From assembly GCA_021156085.1 (NCBI GenBank), contig JAJNBC010000013.1, forward strand, positions 1 through 64,000: a stretch of DNA of 64,000 bases, written 5' to 3'. A model generated the notes under the pieces. It saw nothing but the letters and a program-made list of their open reading frames with translations. It did not search any database and had not been told where the DNA came from. The position numbers and the translations under genes are program-made. This document shows, piece after piece, positions 27,893 through 36,360 of this stretch. Position 1 is the first letter of the stretch; each line of letters opens with the position of its first letter. Source of the DNA: Gammaproteobacteria bacterium. GTDB taxonomy: Bacteria; Pseudomonadota; Gammaproteobacteria; DSM-16500.

Positions 27893-28948
27893 ATGGACGC
27901 GAGAAATAACCAGGTCCTTATTAACAGAGTATTTTTTATTGGAAGCGCTGACAATGAGGAGGGTTTTAGTAAATTAATGAGCCAGTATCCTCCATCGCGA
28001 CGCGACCCCGGAACGCTTTACATTATCACGTGGCGCGGGCGCGGTTTTAATTTTACGCCTTATTTTAATTTCCACTGGCCGGCTGATCTCTACAGTGCAG
28101 AGGAGGATGAGTGGACCACAGATGAGGACAACGTGCTGCAGTGGTTAGACCTCCCTCGGCGGCAGCAGGGGTTTGAATTAAGTGATTCTTCTCCTTCCAG
28201 CGTGCATTTTATTCAGATAAATCAGGCTATAGCGCCTCTTATAGCGGAGCGTCAACAAATCGTAAAGGGGGCCCCGCTAATCATAAGCCAGGATTTTTCT
28301 GAGGAGGAACAAAAGAGAATTAAAAAATTTTTCGGCAAAAAAATGTGGGCTTCTTTAAAAGAGTTAAGAACGATTTTGTTTAATGGTGAATGCCGAGATG
28401 GCACGGAGTTTCTCTCTTTTAAGCAAGTTAATTATGATACGCTCGTGCATTTTTTCGACTTCGTAAGTGCATTAAAGAAAATGCCTGAGGAGGGAGAGAT
28501 ACACCTAATGAACTCAGCAGATATTGCTGGAGATGCGGCCCTCCAAGAGATCGCAGAATCAGCAAAAGTCTTGCATGAACATCTTAAACTCGGCCGCTAT
28601 CCAGGGGATAAAGGGTTAAAGATAAAGAGGCTCTGCGCGCGTATTGTAGTAGCCATTCTAGGGGCTATACCGGGTGCGCTAGCGGGGTTTAAAGCCGGCG
28701 CTGCTGTAGGCGCCTGGGCAGGAGGAGGCGTGTTTTCGGTGCCTAGTGCCCTCATTGGAGGCGGTGTGGGTGCGCTGGTAGGTGGCCTTGGGGGCGGCGG
28801 TTTAGGGTTTTTTGCCGGTACTCGCATCGCAAATTATTCCACCAACCGCTATCTGGAGAATGATCATTCTGCCGCTATCGACGCTGCCGTGGCAAAAACC
28901 GGTGCGGTGCCCTCCTCCCAAAGAAGATTGTCCTCGGGTAGTTCCTAA
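27893..28948 (+). CDS. Glycine-zipper protein, family member 3
   Basis: 351 residues from the ATG at 27893, which has GAGGAGGG just before it; a TTG 21 bases upstream is in frame but covers the Shine-Dalgarno and is rejected. The start MDARN is shared with member 4. Family blocks are INRVFFIGSADNEEGFSKLM, YFNFHWPADLY, DFSEEEQKRIKKFFGKKM, LKELRTILFNGE, VSALKKMPE and a long glycine zipper (residues ~265-320, PGALAGFKAGAAVGA ... GGGGLGFFAGTR). The C-terminus AAIDAAVAKTGAVP matches member 1. Members 3 and 4 are a tandem pair, separated from members 1 and 2 by ~16 kb. Function unknown. Confidence 0.6.
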   Translation: MDARNNQVLINRVFFIGSADNEEGFSKLMSQYPPSRRDPGTLYIITWRGRGFNFTPYFNFHWPADLYSAEEDEWTTDEDNVLQWLDLPRRQQGFELSDSSPSSVHFIQINQAIAPLIAERQQIVKGAPLIISQDFSEEEQKRIKKFFGKKMWASLKELRTILFNGECRDGTEFLSFKQVNYDTLVHFFDFVSALKKMPEEGEIHLMNSADIAGDAALQEIAESAKVLHEHLKLGRYPGDKGLKIKRLCARIVVAILGAIPGALAGFKAGAAVGAWAGGGVFSVPSALIGGGVGALVGGLGGGGLGFFAGTRIANYSTNRYLENDHSAAIDAAVAKTGAVPSSQRRLSSGSS

Positions 28949-29129
28949 GAGTTTATGAGTCCCGACCTTCACCCACGGCGCGTTTTTTGCGCGCCGGCGC
29001 ATCATTTTTATTTTCGAAGAGCGTAAGGCTATAAAATAAAAAATAAAATAAAACAGTTGCTAAAACATAAGAAATCCCGGATAATGATTAAAATTTGCTC
29101 TATTTAACCTTATAAAGAGGAGTAAGAAG

Positions 29130-30233
29130 ATGGATGCGAGAAATAGCCCAACTAGCCCAGATGAACTGCGTTCTGCACTTCTTATTAAAAGAGTATGTTT
29201 TATTAACGAAGCAAAAGATTATTCCGAGTTTGAGCGCTTAATTAGGCCATATCCTCAATCGATGCAAGAGTCCAATACGCTATATATCCTACACGCTCAG
29301 AACTCGATGGGGCATGGGTTCCACTCTCCTTCTCTTCCTTCTTTTAGCATCCGCTGGCCTACTTATCTGGCTGCACGCGAGGAGGAAGAGAATTGGCTAG
29401 GAGTAACCCCTGAAACAGCAGAAGCAATGCGAGGCGGCAACGATCCCTACTACTTTAAAAAGTTATACCAGCAGGGGACGCTCTGCCCTGCGGAGGGCGA
29501 CTGGTCTAAGATGGACAGGGAAGTACGGGAAGCCGTGGCTCATGCACAGAAGGTGATAAATGAAACGGCACAGATTAGGAATGAAAAAGTAGTAGCGGCC
29601 CGAGAAAATGTACAAGCATTTTCTATCGATATGTCAATACAAGAAAATATTACTCGTTTGTTTGGTGCCAACATGCTGGCTTCAGTGAAAGAATTAAGAT
29701 CGGTTTTGTTTAATGGCGACAGACAAGGGCAGGAGGAGCGGCTTGATTTTTCTAAAACTAATTTTAGTACTCTTATGTATTTTTCCGAGTTAGTAGATGC
29801 ATTAAAACAAACTCCTGCCAAAGGAATAACAGAGGTAGCTCTGCAGGAGCAGAAGCAATTAGAAGAAATTGCAAGGGCAGCAGAAAAATTAAAGCACCAT
29901 CTGGAGCTTGGCCACTATCCCGAAGATGAAGGGCTAGAGATAAAAAGGCTGATAGGACGTATCATCATTGCGATTGCAGGGGCTGTTTACGGCGCAGCAT
30001 TTAGTTTTAAAGCTGTTGCGGCGCTCGGTGCTATGGTGGGAGGCGGGGTGCTGCTTGCTCCTGCTGCGGTGATAGGAGGGTGCGCAGGACTGCTGCTGGG
30101 AGGAGGATTAGGGTTTTTTGGGGGTAATAAATTGGCTAATCGTCTTTCTACACGCTGTGCTGAAGATTATCATGGGTCGATCATTGATACTGCAGTAAAA
30201 CGGGCAGGAGTCCTCCCGCGCCCGGTTGACTAA
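29130..30233 (+). CDS. Glycine-zipper protein, family member 4
   Basis: 367 residues, AAGAGGAGTAAG before the ATG. It shares MDARN, IKRVCFINEAKDYSEFERLI, SFSIRWPTYL, MSIQENITRLFGANMLASV, KELRSVLFNGD, LVDALKQTPA and the C-terminal glycine zipper (AVYGAAFSFKAVAALGA, GGCAGLLLGGGLGFFGG) with the three other members. The segment after SFSIRWP is longer and differs from the others. It ends SIIDTAVKRAGVLPRPVD, close to the C-terminus of member 1. The leader before it resembles that before member 3 (TAAGAAAT ... GGATAAT ... AGAGGAG), consistent with tandem duplication including the promoter. Function unknown. Confidence 0.6.
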   Translation: MDARNSPTSPDELRSALLIKRVCFINEAKDYSEFERLIRPYPQSMQESNTLYILHAQNSMGHGFHSPSLPSFSIRWPTYLAAREEEENWLGVTPETAEAMRGGNDPYYFKKLYQQGTLCPAEGDWSKMDREVREAVAHAQKVINETAQIRNEKVVAARENVQAFSIDMSIQENITRLFGANMLASVKELRSVLFNGDRQGQEERLDFSKTNFSTLMYFSELVDALKQTPAKGITEVALQEQKQLEEIARAAEKLKHHLELGHYPEDEGLEIKRLIGRIIIAIAGAVYGAAFSFKAVAALGAMVGGGVLLAPAAVIGGCAGLLLGGGLGFFGGNKLANRLSTRCAEDYHGSIIDTAVKRAGVLPRPVD

Positions 30234-30260
30234 GAAAGCTATCTGTGGCCAATCTTTTAC

Positions 30261-31346
30261 TTAGGGGTTTAAAATGGCAGTTTGTATATTTTCCGCAATA
30301 ATTTTATGTACGGCCGTGGTAGGGTGCTTGGCATTATAAAATAAATAGCCGCTGCATACAGGGTCTGCTTTGTTATCTGCACAACTCTCGCTTACATTTT
30401 TTAAATTATATTGATCGGGTTTTGAAATGATATTATCGAGTAAGGCTCCCATTTGTAAAACAGGTGAAGGCGGTAATTGCGAATGCAATTTTGTATTAAA
30501 ATCTTTTGACATCTGGCTAATGCTTTCTACAAATTTCTCTTTTCCATAAAAAGTTTTTAATCCCCAATCATTCACATTACGCACAGCAGGCACCTTCGCT
30601 AAGTTCGGTAAATCCAAAATATAAATCCTCTCGGGTTTGACGCCAGCATCAATTAATTTATTTTTTGCTGCCATGATATTGTCCACGGCTTGTTGTTCTA
30701 CTTTTTCTAATTGTTCTTTTGAAGGCAAATAAAATCGTTCAATGAACAACTTTTTCATAAAACTATGGCTCATATAAGCCGTATAGTAATTAAGTAAATC
30801 ATTCGCGCCTGACCAAATAAAAAATATGCTTTGTGAGCTTGGGGCATGCTGGACCTCATTTAAATAAATATCGATTTGTTTTAGAAGCCCGGGCACACAG
30901 GTGCTGGTTGTTTCTCCTAGCTGATTTTTAATTCGTCCTGGTTGAGCACAGCGCAGGTTAATGGAAGGAGCAGGCGTATTTTTCTGCGGCCAATCTGCAT
31001 TCAAATAAGAGTTGCCTGTGTTGGCGCTGGCATACGCATAGCTAATACTATCATTAAAAGCAGACAAACCAGGCTGGTTTGAAGAGTAGACTGGCTTTTG
31101 TAGTAGGCTTTCCACTAAATAATTGACCCACATATATTTACGATTTTGTTCATTGGGATTAGTAATAGGCGTGCCGATGGTATATGCTGTTTTATTCTCA
31201 TCCATGGCAATCCAGGTATTGTTACCGATGTCGCTTAAGCTATCACCAAAAAAAACGATATTAGTAATCGGCCCTGCATGAGCTAAGACAGTGTTAACCA
31301 GGCTCGAAAAAAAAGCGATAAAAAAAATTGTTTTTTTGTAATTCAA
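30261..31346 (-). CDS. Secreted GDSL/SGNH lipase or acyltransferase
   Basis: About 361 residues from a TTG at 31346. I chose this start because NYKKTIFFIAFFSSLVNTVLAHA is a good signal peptide and because an intact DUF1328 gene ends 35 bases upstream; an ATG at 31451 would overlap that gene. The catalytic block is NIVFFGDSLSDIGNNTW (Ser36), then IFFIWSGANDLL (block III Gly/Asn) and a C-terminal histidine in AKHPTTAVH. The family holds phospholipases A and glycerophospholipid:cholesterol acyltransferases, used by intracellular bacteria on host lipids. Cysteines in LRCAQPG and TTSTCVPG suggest a disulfide loop. The exact substrate cannot be told. Confidence 0.82.
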   Translation of the reverse strand: MNYKKTIFFIAFFSSLVNTVLAHAGPITNIVFFGDSLSDIGNNTWIAMDENKTAYTIGTPITNPNEQNRKYMWVNYLVESLLQKPVYSSNQPGLSAFNDSISYAYASANTGNSYLNADWPQKNTPAPSINLRCAQPGRIKNQLGETTSTCVPGLLKQIDIYLNEVQHAPSSQSIFFIWSGANDLLNYYTAYMSHSFMKKLFIERFYLPSKEQLEKVEQQAVDNIMAAKNKLIDAGVKPERIYILDLPNLAKVPAVRNVNDWGLKTFYGKEKFVESISQMSKDFNTKLHSQLPPSPVLQMGALLDNIISKPDQYNLKNVSESCADNKADPVCSGYLFYNAKHPTTAVHKIIAENIQTAILNP

Positions 31347-31381
31347 ATGAAGCCCGCTCTTGCTCAAACTGCCATCATAAT

Positions 31382-31549
31382 TTATTTTTTTCTGTCCAAC
31401 ACTGTTGCTAGCAGCAATACTAAAAATATAAAGAGAAAAAAAACGAAACAAACTTGTGCAACCGCGCTACTGGCAGCCGCCACTCCACTAAATCCTAAGG
31501 TGCCTGAAATAATTGAGATAATAAAAAATACAAAAGCCCAATATAACAT
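31382..31549 (-). CDS. DUF1328 small membrane protein
   Basis: A 55-residue protein starting at an ATG preceded by GGAGAAAAAAT. It reads MLYWAFVFFIISIISGTLGF followed by an alanine/serine stretch and a second hydrophobic helix, ending DRKK. This is the DUF1328/YtjA pattern of two transmembrane helices with GFxGxA between them. Such proteins are common in proteobacteria and often stress-linked; their function is unknown. It lies upstream of the lipase on the same strand with 35 bases between. Confidence 0.8.
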   Translation of the reverse strand: MLYWAFVFFIISIISGTLGFSGVAAASSAVAQVCFVFFLFIFLVLLLATVLDRKK

Positions 31550-31568
31550 ATTTTTTCTCCTGTGTTTT

Positions 31569-31702
31569 TAGAATCTATTAGCAATTCTACTATGCCGGCT
31601 GTAACGCTCTGATTTTCTGCGCTCCGATGCTCATTGACTCGCATGTCAACTGCGCTTCGGTGCTCAAAAATCAGAGCGTTCCACCTCGGCCTAGCGAATT
31701 GC
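31569..31702. repeat. Palindromic MITE-like repeat, copy A
   Basis: About 134 bases between divergent genes. The core arms AACGCTCTGATTTT and AAAATCAGAGCGTT face each other around a ~50-base centre that itself contains CCGA/TCGG pairing, and the outer ends (GCAATTCTACTATGCCGG and CCTAGCGAATTGCC) also pair imperfectly. The same sequence occurs in the reverse orientation at 61981-62130, about 90% alike by eye. No coding capacity. Confidence 0.85.
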
Positions 31703-31708
31703 CCTGTG

Positions 31709-31765
31709 CTCTACTATGCCGGACACAACACTTTGATTTTCTGCGCGCCTTCTGCGCAGATCGTA
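31709..31765. repeat. Partial copy of the same palindromic repeat
   Basis: Directly after copy A the sequence CTCTACTATGCCGGACACAA followed by ACTTTGATTTTCTGCG repeats its left part and then diverges. It is a truncated second copy in the same orientation. Confidence 0.65.
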
Positions 31766-31846
31766 GCTAGCTAGGAGAATGCCTTTATTAGGAAATTCTC
31801 CATAAAAATGGTAACATAGAAAACTCTCGCCTAAAAGGAGCATAAA

Positions 31847-31930
31847 ATGTTTAAATATGTACTGGCATGGTTATTAGGTATTCCTTTAGGAACTTTACTA
31901 TTAATTTATTTAGTGTCACATTTATTTTAA
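31847..31930 (+). CDS. 27-residue single-helix membrane peptide
   Basis: AAAAGGAGCATAAA precedes an ATG that opens a short frame reading MFKYVLAWLLGIPLG and then a hydrophobic run ending VSHLF. It is one transmembrane helix with almost nothing outside. The strong Shine-Dalgarno and the tight spacing (11 bases) to the next membrane-protein gene on the same strand make it likely real. No family assigned. Confidence 0.6.
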   Translation: MFKYVLAWLLGIPLGTLLLIYLVSHLF

Positions 31931-31941
31931 AGGAGAATTTC

Positions 31942-32529
31942 ATGAGCAATGAAAACATAACACATACGAATGAATGTCAATGTCTGGCGTGGAAGCCCAT
32001 TTTTGCAGGCGCTTTGGTTGCCACCGGCCTGGCATTTTTGCTTAATTTATTCAGCACGGCCATAGGGCTCACTGCCTTTACTATCAATAGTGAAGGAGCT
32101 GAATCTATTGTGCTAGGCGGATTATTAGGAGCAGGTGTGGCTATGGTCGTTTCTCTTTTCGCTGCAGGATGGCTAACAGGTTATTTAGGCCAGCGTCATT
32201 GTAATAAACGGCATCTCGGCGCTTTATATGGTTTTTTAGCGTGGTGCTTAGCCTTAATATTCGCTATTTTTCTTGCCAGTCACGCTCAAGAATACCTTTC
32301 TTTTTACGGCCATTTTCTTTCGGGCACAACAGATATCATCCAAGCTAATCCTGTGACCTCCTCAAGCCATCTCGCGGTAGCCGTAAGTGATGTGTCTGCA
32401 AAGAAACTAGTGATTAGCACTTATATTATTTTTAGTTTATTTTTTCTAGGTGCGTTTGCTTGCAGTTTAGGAGGTCATTGCGGAATGCGGTATGTTTGTA
32501 AGAAAGATGTTTCTTGTAAGACTTACTAA
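31942..32529 (+). CDS. Four-segment membrane protein, unknown
   Basis: 195 residues from the ATG at 31942 with AAAGGAGAATTTC upstream; a longer in-frame extension overlaps the 27-residue gene and is rejected. Hydrophobic segments lie at about residues 16-36, 48-71, 90-110 and 150-175, with a His/Cys-rich N-terminus (THTNECQC), a basic loop QRHCNKRH and a Cys-rich C-terminus (KKDVSCKTY). It resembles conserved inner-membrane proteins of the Legionella/Coxiella group that I cannot name. It probably forms an operon with the preceding tiny gene. Function unknown; cysteine and histidine content could bind metal. Confidence 0.6.
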   Translation: MSNENITHTNECQCLAWKPIFAGALVATGLAFLLNLFSTAIGLTAFTINSEGAESIVLGGLLGAGVAMVVSLFAAGWLTGYLGQRHCNKRHLGALYGFLAWCLALIFAIFLASHAQEYLSFYGHFLSGTTDIIQANPVTSSSHLAVAVSDVSAKKLVISTYIIFSLFFLGAFACSLGGHCGMRYVCKKDVSCKTY

Positions 32530-32667
32530 GAATGACTTTATACTTACTACCTTTATTTTCCCTATCGCTTCTCATCGGTGCTCCCGCTGAGAAGCGTGTT
32601 TCTTTATAAGTATCGTGCTCACCCACCCTATATAGAAAAAATCTCTTTAATTTTTTGGAGTCCAAGA

Positions 32668-33609
32668 ATGCCTGTAAAACATAAAAAAAAATCTCACCGA
32701 CGTGGAATAGTAAATCCCCCTAACGAACAAGAAGAGATAGCAAGGCAAGTTAGCCAAGGCATAGAAAAAATTCAGGATCTATCTCCTGCTTTACTTTTGC
32801 GGACCTCTGAGAGATTCCTTCAAAACGTAGAAAACCCGTCTCTTAGGCGGGATGCATTGCCTGCTTATGTGGATAGCATTTTTGCAGCTCATGCCGCTGC
32901 TTTACTTTTTCATTATGAGGGAGTGAAGCGAGACAATACAACTATTTTCACTTCTTCCTTTTTTGAAGCTTCGCTTCAAAAAATGAAATCTTATGGAGTA
33001 TTGTTGAGGCAAGCAGGCCAGCCTCATGTAATGAAATTCTTAAAGGAATTTCCACGTGTTTTCTCGTCATTAAATTATTCTTCTTCTGAAATAGTGGCGA
33101 GTCACGCCAATGTACTGATAGAAATTTATTTAAATGATGTGATTGAAATTGTTTTTGATGCGGAAAAATACCGACACTCCTTAGGTCTTCCCTCAATTTT
33201 TCCTAAAAAAATCTTAGGTGATGGCGTTTTTGAGAATAAAGAGCGTTATGCAACAGCGGTAATAGATGAGTTCAAAAAAATTATTCATTACTTAGCTATT
33301 TCAGAAGAGTTACAGTTTATGATTGATCCCCTGAGGGAGAAACTAACAACCGTCATAAGGGAAGCACTGCAAGTAGCATATCAAACAAAAAATAAGCATT
33401 ATGAAATCATAATCAACATAGTTAATAGCGATCTTCTTCGCTTAATCGGTAATGAAAATATTTCTATTCCAGTTGTTCATGCGCTGAGAAAATTAGGCAT
33501 GTTTGCTGAGGCTACTAATTTTGATAATAGAAGAGAGGGCGTTGAGGAGCAAGTATCTACGGCCGAAGACATCCACAATTTAATAATAGGCTACCTAGGG
33601 CCAATTTAA
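32668..33609 (+). CDS. Helical protein, unknown
   Basis: 313 residues from the ATG at 32668, with TTGGAG 8 bases before it. An upstream in-frame ATG would add 30 residues of unrelated character. The N-terminus is strongly basic (KHKKKSHRRG), then the protein appears almost all helical without transmembrane segments. The C-terminus AEDIHNLIIGYLGPI has an (I/L)xxLIxxYL helix of the kind found at the ends of some ankyrin/F-box-like proteins. No family recognised. Its neighbours suggest a host-interaction gene, but this is weak. Confidence 0.5.
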   Translation: MPVKHKKKSHRRGIVNPPNEQEEIARQVSQGIEKIQDLSPALLLRTSERFLQNVENPSLRRDALPAYVDSIFAAHAAALLFHYEGVKRDNTTIFTSSFFEASLQKMKSYGVLLRQAGQPHVMKFLKEFPRVFSSLNYSSSEIVASHANVLIEIYLNDVIEIVFDAEKYRHSLGLPSIFPKKILGDGVFENKERYATAVIDEFKKIIHYLAISEELQFMIDPLREKLTTVIREALQVAYQTKNKHYEIIINIVNSDLLRLIGNENISIPVVHALRKLGMFAEATNFDNRREGVEEQVSTAEDIHNLIIGYLGPI

Positions 33610-33656
33610 AATAAATGAAAAAATAGAGGAAGCGGATAATTTTGCTTTTCTTAAAA

Positions 33657-34283
33657 CTAAGTTGCTTTTATACCCAAAGTTTCTCTCTGCCGTTCTAAGC
33701 GGGGTTGATTTTCAGCGGACGCGGTAGAGAAAAGGGGAGCCGTATTTTTTAACGCAGCTCTAGAACATTTTTCAACCCCTATGGATTTGAATATTGAATA
33801 AGTATCACTACTCTTTTTTCTTCGAATTTTTGATAATTTACGTATTGCTTTTAGAATTCGTCTAACGGGGAATACAATAATTTGCTCTATTTTTTTAGGG
33901 AAGCGAAACCATTCTTCCCAATATTTCTTCTTTTTCATTTGGATGATATCCAACTCACTCAATTCTGCGCCTGTTGCCATGCGGAGAGGATTATTACGAG
34001 TAAATTTTAGAAATGCTTCATATTCACGGTTCATTTCTTCTAAAGACGCAATTAAGGCTTCAACTTTTTTTATGCGAATAGATAAATTTTCTTTGCCCCA
34101 CTGGTTCCTGATAAGCAAAAGTTCGAGATGCTTTATGCAATCTGTATTTGGTCGGGTTTGGTCTTGGAGAGTGTTAAGCGTACCTATTTTGTAAATGATA
34201 CCTCGATAATGATAATGATGATAATTGCGTGCTTGCTTAAATGCAGGCAGCGATTTTTTTTCCACTCCATAGACAGGTTGCAT
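33657..34283 (-). CDS. Hypothetical protein, basic and helical
   Basis: 208 residues; GGTAAAGCGT precedes the ATG. A Tyr/His cluster NYHHYHYRGI near residue 25 is followed by helical, lysine-rich segments (RIKKVEALIASLEEMNREY, KKKKYWEEWFRFPKK, RRILKAIRKLSKIRRKKS). It converges on the helical protein gene at 32668 with ~48 bases between. I recognise nothing. The high basic charge could mean nucleic-acid or membrane-lipid binding, which is speculation. Confidence 0.45.
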   Translation of the reverse strand: MQPVYGVEKKSLPAFKQARNYHHYHYRGIIYKIGTLNTLQDQTRPNTDCIKHLELLLIRNQWGKENLSIRIKKVEALIASLEEMNREYEAFLKFTRNNPLRMATGAELSELDIIQMKKKKYWEEWFRFPKKIEQIIVFPVRRILKAIRKLSKIRRKKSSDTYSIFKSIGVEKCSRAALKNTAPLFSTASAENQPRLERQRETLGIKAT

Positions 34284-34510
34284 ACGCTTTACCTTCTTTT
34301 GTCACAACTACTATTATAAATCTTTGACAAAAGAATGAGGGCTTGCTTCCATTATTTATTTTTGATCCAGCTATCAACAAGTTAATTTATTTTTTCTATG
34401 AAATGGTTATTTTCCTACAAGATTTTCATGTAATCTCTCTTGAATATGAGAGCAACTCTAAGGATAGGGTGGGAAATGTTATTCCCATCATTTTAAAAGG
34501 AGTTGTTAAT

Positions 34511-35353
34511 ATGCGATCATATGGAGCGATTCAGACTAGTTTTTGGGGCAATGTAGAGGCCCAACAGTTATCAGATCAAGCCAAACTTTTAATAGCTTAT
34601 TTACTCACCGGCCCCCATACTACTATGCTAGGCTGCTTTCGCTTGCCGAAGGGCTATATTGAAAGTGATTTGCAGTGGGAGCGAGATAAATCAGAGAGTG
34701 CACTCAGTGAATTGTCTAGGAATAATTTTGTTAGTTATGATGATTCTTCAGGCTGGCTACTCATTCAGAATTTTTTAAGATTTAATCCCATTTGCAATCC
34801 GCGCCAAGGTGTTTGCATTCAACGATTATTTTCTGTAGTACCCCCTCATCTCGCATTATGGAAACCCTTAATTAACAGTTTATTGACCCATGGCAAGCAT
34901 TTGTTATCCACATTCACTGACCATTTAAAGACATTGCAGGATAGCGGAGATACGGTTAAAAAAGAAGATGTCACAGATCAGGAACAGGAAGAGGAACAGG
35001 AACAGGAACAGAATAAAAAGAAAGAGGAGCTTGAGGAAAAAAATTTGATGATAGAAAAAGAATCGAAATCGACGTACGCTATGCAAGCGTTAGAAGTTCT
35101 TAATTTTTTAAATAACAAAACAGGATGTTCTTACCGGCCTGTAGACAATAATTTAAAATGGATCATAGGACGATTGCACGCCGGGGCATCGGTGAAAGAC
35201 TGTTGCCAAGTTATCGCAAAAAAAACCCGCGAATGGCATGCTAATCCTAAAATGGCAGAATTTTTGCGTCCAGCCACTTTATTTCATCCGAGCAAGTTTG
35301 ATCAATACGTAGGTCAATTGATTGTACCTCAAGAGGTAGCTCAACATGGATAA
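34511..35353 (+). CDS. Phage-type replication initiation protein
   Basis: 280 residues from the ATG at 34511, chosen because AAAAGGAG lies 8 bases before it and the conserved opening (MRSYGAIQTSFWGN, then LSDQAKLLIAYLLTGPHTTM, LGCFRLPKGYI) begins there. This N-terminal winged-helix pattern and the C-terminal block (LNFLNNKTGCSYRP, IIGRLHAGASVKDC, FLRPATLFHPSKFDQYV) match phage replication proteins of the O/DnaD-like type with the conserved phage C-terminal domain TIGR02220. A Glu/Gln/Lys-rich linker (~residues 155-185) joins the two. The next gene overlaps its 3' end by 8 bases. It is probably part of a prophage remnant. Confidence 0.75.
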   Translation: MRSYGAIQTSFWGNVEAQQLSDQAKLLIAYLLTGPHTTMLGCFRLPKGYIESDLQWERDKSESALSELSRNNFVSYDDSSGWLLIQNFLRFNPICNPRQGVCIQRLFSVVPPHLALWKPLINSLLTHGKHLLSTFTDHLKTLQDSGDTVKKEDVTDQEQEEEQEQEQNKKKEELEEKNLMIEKESKSTYAMQALEVLNFLNNKTGCSYRPVDNNLKWIIGRLHAGASVKDCCQVIAKKTREWHANPKMAEFLRPATLFHPSKFDQYVGQLIVPQEVAQHG

Positions 35354-35561
35354 TATCATTTGCTTGGAATGCGATTATCCTTTATTGCCTCATGCGCAGG
35401 TTTGTGCATGTGGTTGGCGAAAAAAGGAGGAAATAAAAAAGATGGATTATCGTTGTGCGTATGTCGTGCAGGAAAAACGTTGTAGAGCAGAAGGGCGAAT
35501 TTCTCGTAGCATTAAGGCTAAAGGAAATTGGTATTGTTTACAACATTGGAATATCTACTAA
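35346..35561 (+). CDS. Small zinc-ribbon-like protein
   Basis: 71 residues overlapping the end of the replication gene by 8 bases. Cysteine pairs ICLECDYPL and VCACGWRKK form a first four-Cys set; YRCAYVVQEKRCRAEG and WYCLQHW form a second Cys/His set. This looks like two small zinc-binding modules. The overlap indicates translational coupling to the phage-type replication gene. Family not recognised. Confidence 0.6.
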   Translation: MDNIICLECDYPLLPHAQVCACGWRKKEEIKKMDYRCAYVVQEKRCRAEGRISRSIKAKGNWYCLQHWNIY

Positions 35562-35576
35562 AAAAGGAGAAAATGT

Positions 35577-36344
35577 ATGTCTGAATATTATTCGATTAAA
35601 CGTTTTAGTGAGTTAGCAGATGTCACAAGCGATACGTTGCGTTATTACGATAAAATTGGGCTACTCAAACCCACCAAAAAATCGCCTCGATCTTATCGTC
35701 TTTACACCAAACAGGATTTAGCCCAATTACAGCAAATCACAACACTACGTTATCTGGGATTTTCAATTGAGCAAATGAAACAAGTGTTGTCTAATCGTTC
35801 TCTGGATATTAAACAATCCTTGCAAGTGCAAGAAATGATTATGCGGGAAAAATCTAAACATCTTGAGGAGGCAGCACAGCTGATTAAACGTCTCATTGAA
35901 AACTTAGATCAAAGTAATTTGATTGACTGGAACATCCAGTCTAAGGTCATTGAAGTGTTGAAATTACAAGAAGCGGGTAAAAATGAGTGGTATAAAATTT
36001 TTTTAACATCGAAAGAACAAAAAGAATTTCAAGCTCTCTCGCAAAAGCAGACACCTGAGTATTGGGAGGATTATCGAGCGCGTTGGTCGACGCTCTTTAA
36101 CGATATTCAAGCGCATTTAACAACAGATCCAGAAAGCGATATCGGTTTGCAATTTGCAAAACGTTGGTTTGATTTAGTGAATGAAGTGTATGCGGACAAT
36201 CGCGCATTAGGCAATAAATTATGGGAAGGTTATAAGGCAGGTGTTATTGGCGATTCTGCGCTGCCTTATCAAGCAGAAGTGATTGAGTACATGGCAAAGG
36301 CTAAAAAGAAATATAAGGAGATGCAATCAACAGATTCATTTTAA
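35577..36344 (+). CDS. MerR-family regulator with TipA-type C-terminal domain
   Basis: 255 residues. The N-terminal MerR winged helix is clear: YYSIKRFSELADVTSDTLRYYDKIGLL ... SYRLYTKQDLAQLQQI, then the dimerising coiled coil (about 75-125). The C-terminal part (WSTLFNDIQAHL ... FAKRWFDLVNEVYADN) matches the TipAS/antibiotic-recognition domain that binds multidrug ligands. It probably activates a promoter with a long spacer in response to a small molecule. AAAAGGAGAAAATGT precedes the start. It lies within the phage-like block and overlaps nothing; its target is not evident. Confidence 0.85.
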   Translation: MSEYYSIKRFSELADVTSDTLRYYDKIGLLKPTKKSPRSYRLYTKQDLAQLQQITTLRYLGFSIEQMKQVLSNRSLDIKQSLQVQEMIMREKSKHLEEAAQLIKRLIENLDQSNLIDWNIQSKVIEVLKLQEAGKNEWYKIFLTSKEQKEFQALSQKQTPEYWEDYRARWSTLFNDIQAHLTTDPESDIGLQFAKRWFDLVNEVYADNRALGNKLWEGYKAGVIGDSALPYQAEVIEYMAKAKKKYKEMQSTDSF

Positions 36345-36360
36345 ACCCAAGGAGATGAGC

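Noticed and set aside
31347-31571. Plus-strand frame of 74 codons
   Set aside because: It is antisense to the DUF1328 gene and the lipase start; the minus strand carries a recognisable small protein with a good ribosome-binding site.
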